Origin: Smittium culicis
Lineage: Eukaryota > Kickxellomycota > Harpellomycetes > Harpellales > Legeriomycetaceae
Direction of reading: 5' to 3'
Length of the DNA: 15,205 bases
Assembly (NCBI GenBank): GCA_001970855.1
Contig: LSSN01001174.1
Span: 1 to 15,205 of the forward strand
Below are positions 1 through 9,600 of this stretch, piece by piece; positions within the stretch are counted from its first letter, which is position 1, and each line of letters opens with the position of its first letter. The position numbers and the translations under genes are program-made. Under the pieces are notes generated by a model that was not told the DNA's origin, did not search any database, and saw nothing but the letters and a program-made list of their open reading frames with translations.

Positions 1-306
1 CTTTTATCAATTTTATTGTATAATTAAAATAAAATTATGCTTTTATCAATTTTATTGTATAATTAAAATAAAATTATGCTTTTATCAATTTTATTGTATA
101 ATTAAAATAAAATTATGCTTTTATCAATTTTATTGTATAATTAAAATAAAATTATGCTTTTATCAATTTTATTGTATAATTAAAATAAAATTATGCTTTT
201 ATCAATTTTATTGTATAATTAAAATAAAATTATGCTTTTATCAATTTTATTGTATAATTAAAATAAAATTATGCTTTTATCAATTTTATTGTATAATTAA
301 AATAAA
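1..306. repeat. 39-bp minisatellite, about 7.8 identical units
   Basis: A 39-bp unit starts at 1, 40, 79, 118, 157, 196, 235 and 274. The seven full units look identical by eye and the eighth is cut after 33 bp at about 306. The array begins at the window edge, so its true length is unknown. Every full unit holds a perfect 9-bp inverted repeat, AATTTTATT and AATAAAATT, around a 10-base loop; the last unit loses the right arm. Because 39 is divisible by 3, one frame stays open through the array, but it has no ATG inside the units and is probably not coding. The array ends where the outer repeat of the DIRS-type element begins. Confidence 0.97.
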
Positions 307-416
307 TTTTTATATTCTAGCAGTTGAATTTTTTTTAAAATACATGTATAAAAAATTTTTTTTCTTGCAACTATATAAACCAAGGTACGTGCCATTCCTA
401 AAAATTACCATTTTTT
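304..416 (+). repeat. Left inverted terminal repeat of the DIRS-type element
   Basis: This stretch is the reverse complement partner of 4381-4497. Its ungapped core is 364-415, aligned to the complement of 4432-4381, with 46 of 52 identical bases; four of the six differences are transitions. Outside the core the match continues with small gaps through a shared AAATTTT-TATA-TCTA-CA-TT pattern out to about 304, exactly where the minisatellite stops. The inner limit is about 416, after a shared CCATTTTT. Confidence 0.88.
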
Positions 417-529
417 AAGCCAGTAGGGTTTAGGGGCGGGGAATAATTTAAATTTACTTTCCATACAATAATAATAAGATTCCATGACTTTGACTAAAAT
501 AATCATTTTATTTAATTCGTAAAATACAA

Positions 530-1320
530 TTATCTTGCTCCAGAGTTTTGGCTTAATACCATGATTGTAATGTTTTTTAGCGGAGCTCTTGGAAGCTGGT
601 AATAAGTATCAAATATCCCCTAACTTGACCAAAACCCAAGAGAAATAAAATCCTCATATGATGCGCCAGATTTTGATGCAATTTTTGAGCCAAGTGCTCT
701 GGATTTAGGTCTCTTTTTATTGGCAGACAATGGGATAAAATCTATCAAACTGTATATATTTTTGCATATGCTTTGCGCAGTTATTTTGTTATTTGTGGCT
801 TTAAAATTTCTTATCAAATAGTTAATCTTTGTTTCGTCATTAACTGGATGAGGTCCCCAACAAGGCTCTGAGGCAATTCTAGATTTATAATTCTTATAAG
901 CTAACACTGGACATAGGCTCTGAATAGAATGACTATTTAAGTGGCATAATTTTTCTATTTACAAACTAGAGAGTCTTTCTTTCGGGCTCAAAATAATAAA
1001 TCTACCAAAATAAATTTATTTTAGTTCTTCTGTCATCTATTCTCAATATATAGCTAGCTCATAAGAACCATCACTTTGATATTATCCAAAAAAAGCTTCT
1101 TAGTCAGAATCTCTATTGTCATAGATTTATTGTCACCCCACTTTTTTTAATTTTTTCTATGGTCGGTGATATTTCATATAAAAGATAGTTGATGGATTTA
1201 ATGTACATCCATCTCAATTCTGAAAATTATTTTTTGAACGTGGTATCGTTAGTAATTGTTGACGGATCTGAAAAAAATGTCCAAAATTAATGGTCGATAA
1301 TTTCTTAGTGTGTATAATAA
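530..1320 (-). pseudogene. DIRS-type tyrosine recombinase, broken
   Basis: Tyrosine recombinases of DIRS elements join circular element DNA to the genome. Two frames are seen. The first, from about 1320 to 1030, resembles the recombinase N-terminal core-binding region (NYR, RSVNN, KKWGDNKS motifs) and contains about seven stops. After a frameshift the second runs from the stop at 961-959 down to 530, with LCPVLAYKNYKSR near 916-880, RALGSKIASKSGA and EDFISLGFWSS near 690-623. A TAG at 622-620 interrupts it, yet the same frame continues as GIFDTYYQL, which holds the likely nucleophilic tyrosine (TAT 604-602 or TAC 601-599), and ends at TAA 532-530. The usual His of the HxxR motif is not evident before RALGS. 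An early part of the domain may be missing between the two frames. Confidence 0.78.
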
Positions 1321-1649
1321 TCAACCTTGAGTAACTCTCCGATTATCAAGAAAGTTTACGGTATCTACAGCTGTAACTTCACTACTCCCAGGAAAAATTT
1401 CAGAAAGACATGTAAAAAATTTTTTTCTTAGCAGAGTTATACTGTTTGATCTTTGAAAAAATGGGTTATCTGGAATCAGACCTATGTACAATTTTTTTGG
1501 GCCTTCAATTTTTTACTTGTTCGCTATTTATCCAGGCTGCAAGCAATCAAAACTTGCTATTGAACATTATCAAATTTCCTCTGAACGTTCTGGGAGTACT
1601 TATTATGCTTTTTTCTGTTTTTTTTTGCTATCGAAAATTTTATCAGTCC

Positions 1650-3125
1650 TGGGAACCAAATCCCCGCTCTCTATCAAAATTTAATTTGTGTCAAGGTTGA
1701 GTTCTACAGGAAGACCTTCTGAATTATCTTCATGACGAGATTTCAAGGTAGGAATCAGTATGAACTCTTCCAAATACTCCAGCGGTGATTGAAATTTCCC
1801 GTTGCCGCTGCTTCTTGAGATGGTTTCCAGCTGAAAAAATTCGGCAGCTATTGGCTAATTGGGACAGAAAGCACGTTCACGCCGTGCGATTTAAACTTCA
1901 TGTTAATATTGTTGAATACTTTGTTTGATATTGACCATTCCTTCTGTAATCACATCCTTGAAGAATATTCAGCTGAGTTGAGTTTAGAAGGAACGCAATT
2001 CAGCCGTGGATAAGTCGAAGAGTTCAGGCAGTGGTCCCACAGCTGCTCTGAAACCTTGAGCAGGTCATGAGACCAGGTTAAGAATATTTTTTTCACATAT
2101 ATTGTTGTCTTATTACACCATCACACTCTTGAAAACTATTTTTAGGAATTTCAAGGCTTTTATGATTGCTATCGACTCCTTGAAATATATTGGAAGGTCA
2201 TTTTTCTTTTTCAATCAAAATCTTGAGAACTGATTTTGCCATGTAACTATACCCCAGCTTGCTTCGCATGCTTCTGTTAGACTTCGAATTATGGATTCTA
2301 CGTCTGTCCCTGCTGATTAAGTTCTCATTCCAATAAGTTAAATTTTCAAAAGCCGATTATTTTAGCTTTATTACCGACTTCCAATTTGATTTTTTTCTCA
2401 GAGCTTCGTTCTTTATCTCTATTAGGCTTCTGGTCATCATAAGAATAGGTAGGAGGGTAATAAACATGGCCTGAGACTTTCCTATGAATGATGCTAATTT
2501 TTTCACTGATGTAGCACCCTTGGTTATCAGGCTATTTAAATCACTCCTCAGGTTCCTGAATTTTTCTTTTGGTACTTCTAACGTCATCAATAATGTATTG
2601 ATTTTCATATGCAGATGCGTTAGGCTTTGTGACGCAAACAACGAGGTTTTTCTTTTCTTAGGTTATAAATCTCAATTTTTTTATGGGTAATATCAACTTC
2701 TGAATTTTATTCAATAATACTCTTTGCTTGATCCTAAGATCAAAAATTTGTCCAAGTAAGCACTTATCCTTGTCTTATTCTTTCTTTCCCACCAGAGTAC
2801 TGGAAGCAATACTTTTGTGAAAACTGCTGTGTTTAAGGTAAGAATAAACGGGAGAACGTCGAAACGAAAAATTTTGCTTTCCCATTGAAAAATGAGATAT
2901 TTAATAAAATATTGAGAAAAAATTTCATGAATAAATGCGTCTGCAAGATCCATTTTTGTCATACAATCGTTGCGATTAACAAGCTTGCATACAGTCTACA
3001 TACTTTCCATTTTGAAGTTCCTTTGAAGCAGATGCTGATTCAGGGGTTTCACATTTAAAACTGGCCGTGTTTCTCTGGATTTTATCCGAAATATAAACAT
3101 CGTCGAAAAGAATCTAGGCATATTT
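1650..3125 (-). pseudogene. DIRS-type reverse transcriptase / RNase H, broken
   Basis: This was the polymerase that copied the element RNA into DNA. In order on the minus strand: a fingers region with FFSTMF, RPVLNVKPLNQH and NFKMES (3125-2985); motif A as KMDLADAFIH (from about 2960); FQWESKIFRFDVLPF (motif B area); and motif C as AYLDKFLILG, where YLDK lies at 2758-2747. DIRS enzymes have YLDD there, so the second catalytic aspartate is lost. A connection/RNase H start follows, MTLEVPKEKF, KKLASFIGKSQA and ALRKKSNWKSV (2590-2370). The RNase H core (2350-1960) is badly shifted. A conserved C-terminal block returns in one frame at 1940-1690: EWSISNKVFNNIN, NFFSWKPSQEA and NLVMKIIQKV, then IWFPGL near 1665. 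Stops occur within RPVLN...MTKMD and within the C-terminal block. Confidence 0.88.
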
Positions 3126-3409
3126 TGAGAAACCTGTTCTATCAAATTTTATGAAATTAGAACCATTATTTTCTTCTCTATTAGCCTGGTACTATGATTC
3201 AAAAATATTTATTCTTGAATCACCTTTGTTCTAACATCTGTTTTTGGATGAGTGAATAGTATGATCCTAAATCCATCCTCTAATACAGATCTGAACCAAC
3301 GGTCGTTTGTGAGTTTCTCCTATGATTTTTGGGAGAGATTCAACCATCCCCCTACCAAGACTTTCCACTCCTCCTCCGGAGACCAAAAGGGCGACCGCTA
3401 ACATTCTAA

Positions 3410-4215
3410 CTATCCTGATTCCAAAAAATTGGACCTCCTCCTACCAAGTTTGTTCTGAACATATAGAGAGCTTGAATTTGGTAAGTTTGATTTTTTGGGT
3501 TGAATATTATTTCTGCTAGAATTTTCTTTGAAATGGTCTTTATTTAAATAATAGTCTCTTTTGATTGTGCTTCTTATTGGAAAAATAACCTTCTGCATTG
3601 TCTTATTTGAAGCTACATGATCTGCGAGTTCCTTGGGGTTGAATATTGGTATAGAGCTCGTAGGTAGAATTTTTGAGGCTTTTACGAGGGTTTTTGCGTT
3701 CCTGAATGCGCTTTCGATGCGGAGCTGGGTGAAGTGCGAGGATAAATCTGGCAAAAAAATTTGGATAGCGTTGGCAAAATCTATTTCACTTTTGACTGAA
3801 AGTGAGTTTGTTTCACGTTTCAGAATGGTATTTACGTAGTAGTCGATTGGTATAGTAATTCATCAAAACCTATACTGAATATCTAAGAACTTTAAATCAT
3901 CCCTTTTTTCCTCGACTGCGAGTTCAAATTCGTTGAGTGACAGAGGTTAATAGACCATTTTTTCGTTTTTTTGGACATTATTCAATCAATTTCCTTCTTG
4001 CAGCACCTGTGAGTGGAAATCTAAAGAAAATTTTTTTTTATACTTGGTATGGAATCAAGAATTTCATGGTAAGCAAGCAAATATCTAGGCGGAGCTCTAT
4101 CAACGATGTTTATATCACTACTGGCTTCAATATCAGATATATCAATTGAATCAGCAGTAGGAGCAGGAACGGAAGCATAACTAGGAACAGTGAAATAATG
4201 TGCTTGTGATTCCAA
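3410..4215 (-). pseudogene. DIRS-type gag-like ORF1 region, broken
   Basis: This region precedes the reverse transcriptase, where DIRS elements carry the gag-like ORF1. A first open piece (4215-4021, 64 codons) has PPRYLLAYHEILDSIPSIKKN, a pattern I associate with DIRS gag proteins. A middle piece (about 3935-3865) is in another frame with LNEFELAVEEKRDD. The last piece is open from about 3850 to 3410, starting with PIDYYVNTILKRE and going on through DFANAIQIF, DLSSHFTQLRIESAFRN and a basic KLGRRRSNF tail. The ATG at 3754 lies inside this last piece and is unlikely to be a true start. Gag function is assigned by position and weak motif resemblance, so the family call is less certain than for the enzyme regions. 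Confidence 0.62.
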
Positions 4216-4329
4216 ATTTTAAAGCCTAAAGAAAATTTCTTATGCCCTGCTAAGGACAGGTTCTTGAATAATACTTTCTTCGTTTTGAGACATAGGATAA
4301 GAAATGAAAGGAATAAAGTGTAAGAAAAG

Positions 4330-4349
4330 TTTTTTTTTTTTTTTTTTTT
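4330..4349. repeat. Poly-T homopolymer of 20
   Basis: Twenty consecutive T lie just inside the right terminal repeat of the DIRS-type element. On the minus strand it is a poly-A run. It makes a lysine run in a 101-codon minus-strand frame (4545-4240) that has no other sign of coding. Confidence 0.95.
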
Positions 4350-4380
4350 GGAATAGCAAGGTAGTGTACCTGGCGAAAAG

Positions 4381-4497
4381 AAAAATGGTAAAGTTTAGGG
4401 ATGACACGTATCTTGGTTTATATAGTTGTAAGAATGCTATTTTGTTTATGCATGTATATATTTTAAAAAGTATTTTAATTGTTAGATTATAAAATTT
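4381..4497 (-). repeat. Right inverted terminal repeat of the DIRS-type element
   Basis: This is the inverted partner of 304-416; the best-conserved part is 4381-4432. On the minus strand both copies read through CAACTATATAAACCAAG followed by TACGTG. The TATATAAA inside this conserved block could serve as a TATA-like promoter element for the minus-strand genes, since the repeat lies upstream of the gag-like region; that is inference. Confidence 0.88.
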
Positions 4498-5488
4498 CAT
4501 TTTTATCCTGCATAATTGTTTTTCGGTTATATTTTCAAGTTTCAAGTTAACAAATAAGCTTCAATTGGCTAATAGTTTGTTTAAAAAACGAATAAAGCAC
4601 TAATAATAGCTAAAAATAGTTTTGGAACCGATTTATTTAATAACTAAAAGGTTAAATAAAATAATTAGTAAAAATAAAACTTATGGATCTTATAATTATT
4701 TGCTGAAAAAAACAACTGAATAATTTTCTTCTCGGAAATTCGGTGTCTTTTTCTTCTCTCTTTTTTTTATGACTTTTTATATCTTATTTTTATCTCTGAT
4801 TTTCCTTTTTATCATTTCTTTTTGCTTTTTATCCTTTTTCCTTATTAAATATAAATATAAATATAAATATAAAAATTTAAATTCATCTAAACTAATTTTC
4901 TTTAGATTTGTTGAGTAAATATTCTATCATTTTCCATTTGTTTTGGAAGTCACTGTTTGCAGGTAATCTTTTTTTTTTTAATGCTTAAATTTATAAATTT
5001 TCCTATTTGAATTTTTTTAAATTAACAGGTATCCGAAAATATAATTGTATTTTACAAATGGAATACAATTATTTTAAATCATAATCGGATAATTGAAATA
5101 ATAGCTATTTAATATCATATACATTCGCCTTTAGCCATTAATACATTATCACTAATTATTAATTTATCAATTTGTAGCTATGTTGGATAGTTTTGGATTT
5201 CAAAAGAAGTCAACAGTCCTTCAAAATGCTAATAAAAAATTGGTTTGTATTTGTTAGGACGTAAATATAATTGTGATTTTATTCACTGTAACACTTTTCC
5301 TTCATTAATAATTCAGCATATATAAAAAGAGAAAATAAATATTTAATAACGTTTGCTCTACTAAAAGGCTTGCCGATCTCACTCCTTGGAGATTAAGATA
5401 TATTCAATCAACAAAAGCTCAGTATTTAGCAAATTGAAATATATTTGCTGGCTAGCGCTTTGTAAAAAATTAACACGTTATCAATTAT
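4498..5488. other. Intergenic, AT-rich, no gene seen
   Basis: I see no coding region, tRNA or rRNA here. The stretch 4746-4845 is almost all T and C on the plus strand with few A and hardly any G. A hexanucleotide microsatellite follows. Two intron-like AG/GT contexts (TTTGCAGGTAATC near 4957-4969, TTAACAGGTATCC near 5024-5036) are present but nothing around them supports exons. Confidence 0.7.
4846..4875. repeat. (TAAATA)n microsatellite
   Basis: About five tandem copies of a six-base TAAATA unit follow the pyrimidine-rich strip. Units are essentially perfect until the array dissolves into an A run. Confidence 0.85.
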
Positions 5489-5677
5489 CCCTTTTACGAG
5501 AGTTAGACTATTTTTGATCCTCTAAATATAGCCAATTATGATAAATTAAAATACTTTAATTCCGAGACCTTAAGTAACATGGATTTATTGTAAAATAACA
5601 GCAAATATTAGATTTGCCTATAAATCATAAACGAATCAATAAATTGATTTTTTTTAAGAGTGTTGGACAGGAAAGGG
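5489..5677. mobile_element. MITE-like element, copy 1
   Basis: A 189-bp copy begins CCCTTTTACGAG and ends GGACAGGAAAGGG, so its ends are imperfect inverted repeats. TTAT lies immediately outside both ends (5485-5488 and 5678-5681), which could be a 4-bp target duplication but may be chance in such AT-rich DNA. It shares with copies 2 and 3 the left-end TAGACT...TTGA block, the AAATATAGCCAA block, an AATTAAAATACT block (with copy 3), and the right-end CGAATCAATA...GAGTGTTGGAC block. It has no coding capacity, as expected of a non-autonomous DNA element. Confidence 0.66.
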
Positions 5678-5784
5678 TTATATTTAAAAGTTTCAAATTC
5701 CATATTGTATAATATAAATGAGTTTATATGAATTCCTATAGTTAGAAAAAAATTAAAACCCTAAATTGATACAATTGCAATAGT

Positions 5785-5972
5785 CCTTTTCCGGGCGACA
5801 GACTGTTTTTGATTTACAAAATATAGACAACTGCATTCAATAAAGATAATTACATTCCGAGCCACAAAAGAGTATAGGCTTGTTTTTGGATAGTAGCAAA
5901 TAATAAATTTACTTATAAAATGCTGAAGAATCACCGATTTTGCTTTTTTAAAGAGCGTTGGGCGGGAAAAGG
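5785..5972. mobile_element. MITE-like element, copy 2
   Basis: A 188-bp copy runs from CCTTTTCCGGGCGACAGACT to GAGCGTTGGGCGGGAAAAGG. Its ends are the best inverted pair of the three (CCTTTTCCGGGC against CCTTTTCCCGCC). It aligns with copy 1 through CAGACTGTTTTTGAT, AAATATAGACAA, ATTCCGAG and GCAAATA. It is separated from copy 1 by about 107 bp of unrelated AT-rich sequence and from copy 3 by only 4 bp. A 74-codon minus-strand frame across it is a chance frame. Confidence 0.66.
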
Positions 5973-5976
5973 CTAA

Positions 5977-6161
5977 CCCTTTCACGGGCGGTAGACTTTT
6001 ATTGACCTGCCAAAATAGCCAACTGAGCTCAATTAAAATACTGTAAATCTGATTCCTTAAGAAATATTGGCTAAAAATTTTAATACCTCAAATAATTAAT
6101 GTGCTTAAAACAATATGCGAATCAATATATTAATTTTTCTTGAGTATTGGACGATAAAGGG
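5977..6161. mobile_element. MITE-like element, copy 3
   Basis: A 185-bp copy runs from CCCTTTCACGGGCGGTAGACT to GAGTATTGGACGATAAAGGG. It starts 4 bp (CTAA) after copy 2 in the same orientation. It shares CGGGCG at the left end with copy 2, and AATAGCCAA, AATTAAAATACT and CGAATCAATA with copy 1. It ends about 440 bp before the SPT6 start codon, so it may lie in or near the promoter. Confidence 0.66.
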
Positions 6162-6600
6162 TTCTAGCGAAAAAAATAATGGCAGGACAAATCTGCAATG
6201 ATTAAAAAGTCAATATATGGAGCAAAGTGGGTAGAAATTATACATTAAATAATGTCAAGCCTCTTATTCTAAATTATAGTAGTATGATTTGCTGCATAAT
6301 ATTAAATATATTCGTTGGCAGGTTTAAAAGCAATTTAAGATCTGATCAACAATGACAAGCCAATTATTATTGACTATGAATGGCTTTACATCATTATTGG
6401 ACCATAAGTCTTCTCTCGCGAAATTAAATTAACTTGAAGATATTATTTTTGCCCTCCAATGAATCATATTTTTCCTCAATTTATTTATGAATGTTTTTTA
6501 CGTATTTTAGAAGGTTGGTTTTTGTTTGTATACAGTTTATTTATCTCAAAATAATACTTAATTCCTATTACCAAGCGTAATTTAAAATCTCTGTATCAAA
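6162..6600. other. Presumed SPT6 promoter and 5' leader
   Basis: No other gene fits between MITE-like copy 3 and the SPT6 ATG, so the promoter and leader should lie here. The sequence is AT-rich and I cannot point to a convincing TATA box or transcription-factor site. The ATG context (TATCAAAATGG) has A at -3 and G at +4, a favourable context for eukaryotic initiation. Confidence 0.5.
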
Positions 6601-9600
6601 ATGGATGAAAGCCACGATGAAGTTGGCAGTATTGGAAATGCTTCAGGTGTAGAAGATTCAGATTCAGCTATTCGAAGGAGAGAATCAAAATCTCGAAAAA
6701 GAAGAGATTACTACGATGAAGAAGAAAATGAGGAGGATGTAGACGAAATGGACGTCGAAGATGAAGAAGAAGAAGAAGAAGACGAAGATAATGATGAGTT
6801 AAGAGAAAGTGGATTTATTGTTGACGATGATGATGAAAATGTAGAGTCTGATATTGACACTTATCAACTCAAAAAGATCGAGAGAAGAAGAAAGAGAGAA
6901 AAAAGAAAAGCCAGAAAACTATTAGAAAAGCAGAGTAAGTATTAAAAAATATTTCTAGCTAAATTAATATATTAACTAAATTTATTTTTGTAATTTTAGG
7001 AAGGGGCAGTGAGGACTCCTTGGATGAAGAAGATTTAGAGCTTTTAGAGGAAAATACAGGAATAAGAATTCTTCCTAACAAAACCCAACGCAGATTAAAG
7101 AGAGGTAGGGGTCGAAACAGTGACAATGAGAGCGGAAATGAGAATATGCTAAACGCGTCTGATTCTGAAAGAAGATCTTTTCAAAAAAGAAAATCTGGTA
7201 TAGATTCTGAAGATGAATCAGATAATAATACTAATAATAACAATCGAACTCATTCTGATGAATACTATAATGAATCTTATAATGATCGAGTTACAAGAAA
7301 TGATGATTTAGGTCTTTTTGATGATGATGCTGAGGAATTTAATAAATATTCCAACGAAAGGTCTCAGGTAAAGAGTAATAAGCTCCGCAAAGAAAAAAGA
7401 TCAACTAGAGACGCAATGGACGATTTCATTGACAATAGTTATGATGCAAATGATGGTTATACTGAAGATAGAAATACTAAAAAGGTGTCTAGCTCCTCTA
7501 GAGCTGATAGAAACCGTCAATGGAGCTCACTTAGCAATGCTATCGGAAATATGGAAGGGGTTGACGAGGATGTTATGGATGATTTAATGGAAATTTTTGG
7601 AGATGGTACTGAGTACTCTTTCGCATTTGAAGGCCCTATAACTGAATTGGAAAGCAGATCTGAAGAGATGTTGGAAGCTGTCTTTGAACCTTCTGAATTG
7701 AAAGAAAAAATGATGACATCGCGTGATGAAGAAATCAGAACAACTGATGTACCTGAAAGGATGCAAGAGAGGGGAGGCTCCGAAGACATTCTCAGCCGAG
7801 GCTTAACTGATGAAGAAATCGAAGAAGAATCCTCATTTATAATTAGATATTTAAATAAGAACCAGGACAATCCACAATACTCAGGACCCTCAAGTTCAGT
7901 AATCGAGCATGAAGGTTTCGTTTCTTCAGTTATTTCGGTTTTAAAACTTATGTCTCAAGATTTCATGGAAGTTCCTTTTATATTCACACACAGAAAAGAT
8001 GTATTTATAACTTCAGGCGTTGGTGATGATCAGCATAATGCTCGTGTTTGGCTTACTGAAAGCGATTTATGGTTAATTTTTGATTTAGATACACAGTTTA
8101 GAGAATTTTTATCACGCAGAACTAGCTTAATGTCACAAGTTGCCCGTGTAGTTGAAGCTGGTGAATGGTCTGACACAGATAAAGAATTCCTTGTACAGCT
8201 TTTGGAATCCGCTTCAGGTTTAGAGGATTTGATTGATTTAGAGGATTGGGTTCAAAATAGCTTTGATAGTATACTGAAAATCGTTAGAACTGAAAATAAT
8301 CTCTATAAAAGACCTGTGAGGTTAAACTCTTTGGATGGTGTTAAAAGATCGTTCATTAATGATTTTGTGCAAAATCATGTTGGCATAACATCAATGGAGT
8401 TTGGCCGGAATCTAATTGGGATTGGTAGATATTTTGTAGACGATGGTAGCAGATTGGTTTCTCCTGAACATGCAATTAAAGATTTTATGAAAGAAAGTGA
8501 AATTAATTTGGGTTTAATTGAAGCTTTAAACTCAGCTGAGCTAGCCTTTGCTTCTTGTATATCTGCCGACCCAAATGTAAGAAAATATTTACGTAGCAGG
8601 CTAAATCGTGAACTGTTTATTCGAGTTAGGCCAACTAGTAAGGGTATGGTCGAGATAAATGGACGTGATCACCCTTACCTTCCTTTTAAATTTCTTAAGC
8701 CGAAGCCAATATCATCTTTTAGCAACTCCGGAAAGTTTCTTCAAATTCTTAAGGCAGAATCTGAAGGTTTAATCAAATTTGGTTTTAGCCTTAGCCCTTC
8801 TAACTCAATTTCTGATGACCCTAATTTTTCAAAAATGAACGGAGACGACGACGACTTTTTGTGGAAAGAAGAATCAAAAGCCTTAATCGAAAGCATTTTA
8901 AAACCCATGGAAATTCACTTATGTTCAGATTCAGTGCACGAAGCTGCTGAAAAGTGGAATTCTTTTAGAAAATCATCGCTAAAAAAATCTCTGGACCTTC
9001 ATTTAATCCCTCTAATGAAGAAGTACTTTCATGATAAATTAAGAGTTGATTCTGAAAACTATATTTCGAAGCTATGCTCTGAGAGTCTTTACAATCACTT
9101 AAACGTTCAGCCTCTTAGAACTAGTAGAATGGGCAATAACGACACTCCAAGAGTTGTTGTTGTTGTAGGAAATGGTTTTAATACTGATAAACAAGGCGCT
9201 GTTAGAACGGTATTTATAGATGATCATGGCAGATATGCTGAACATAAAATTTCTGACACATTGCGCGGGGATATTTCAGAATATTCTAAAACTCAGTATA
9301 ACGGCTCAGAAGACTTACGACTCATCCTTGAAAAACGCCAACCTGATGTTGTTGCAGTAGTAGGAATGACATCACAAACTTTGAGGCTGTTTGAAGATGT
9401 CAAAAGAATAACTGATAATCATTCTGCGATTACAAGCGATGAAATATTTGTAACGCTTGCATCTGATGAGCTTGCGAGAATTTACTACACTAGTGACCGT
9501 GCTAAAAATGAATTCCCTGCTCTGAATCCAGCCGAAAGATATGCTATGTGCGTTGGCAGATGTTTACAAGATTCCCTTAGCGAATATGCCGCGATGGGTA

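Larger units (their letters stand above)
304..4497 (-). mobile_element. Decayed DIRS-type (tyrosine recombinase) retrotransposon
   Basis: On the minus strand the order is outer repeat, gag-like region, reverse transcriptase, RNase H, C-terminal block, tyrosine recombinase, and an inverted copy of the outer repeat. This order, a recombinase instead of a DDE integrase, and inverted rather than direct terminal repeats are typical of DIRS1-like elements; Ngaro/PAT elements have split direct repeats and LTR elements have direct ones. At about 4.2 kb it is somewhat shorter than most full-length DIRS elements, and its frames carry many stops and shifts. I could not locate an internal complementary region; the 100 bp between the recombinase end (530) and the left repeat (416), which contains a G-rich stretch at 426-441, is where one would be expected. 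The element is judged non-autonomous and old. Confidence 0.88.

Noticed and set aside
1..306. CRISPR-like array
   Set aside because: The units are directly tandem with no variable spacers and the context is eukaryotic.
1..419. A stopless frame through the minisatellite into the left terminal repeat (13-residue repeats)
   Set aside because: It exists because the unit length is divisible by 3. It has no ATG within the units, the residues are low complexity, and it ends in the terminal repeat of a dead element.
1446..1700. 84-codon plus-strand frame rich in hydrophobic residues
   Set aside because: It lies opposite the readable C-terminal block and inter-domain part of the DIRS polyprotein, and is explained as an antisense chance frame.
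4240..4545. 101-codon minus-strand frame with similarity to translated 304-416
   Set aside because: The similarity comes from the inverted terminal repeats at DNA level. The frame spans a poly-A/poly-T run and shows no protein features.
4941..5040. CAG/GT contexts that could be splice sites of an SPT6 leader exon
   Set aside because: They lie more than 1.5 kb before the start codon with three inserted elements between, and no exon evidence is visible.
5340..5488. Possible fourth (leftmost) copy of the small element
   Set aside because: Only short words match (for example ACTAAAAGGC and CTCCTTGGAG) and no pair of ends could be defined.
5761..5985. 74-codon minus-strand frame
   Set aside because: It coincides with MITE-like copy 2, and the other two copies do not preserve it.
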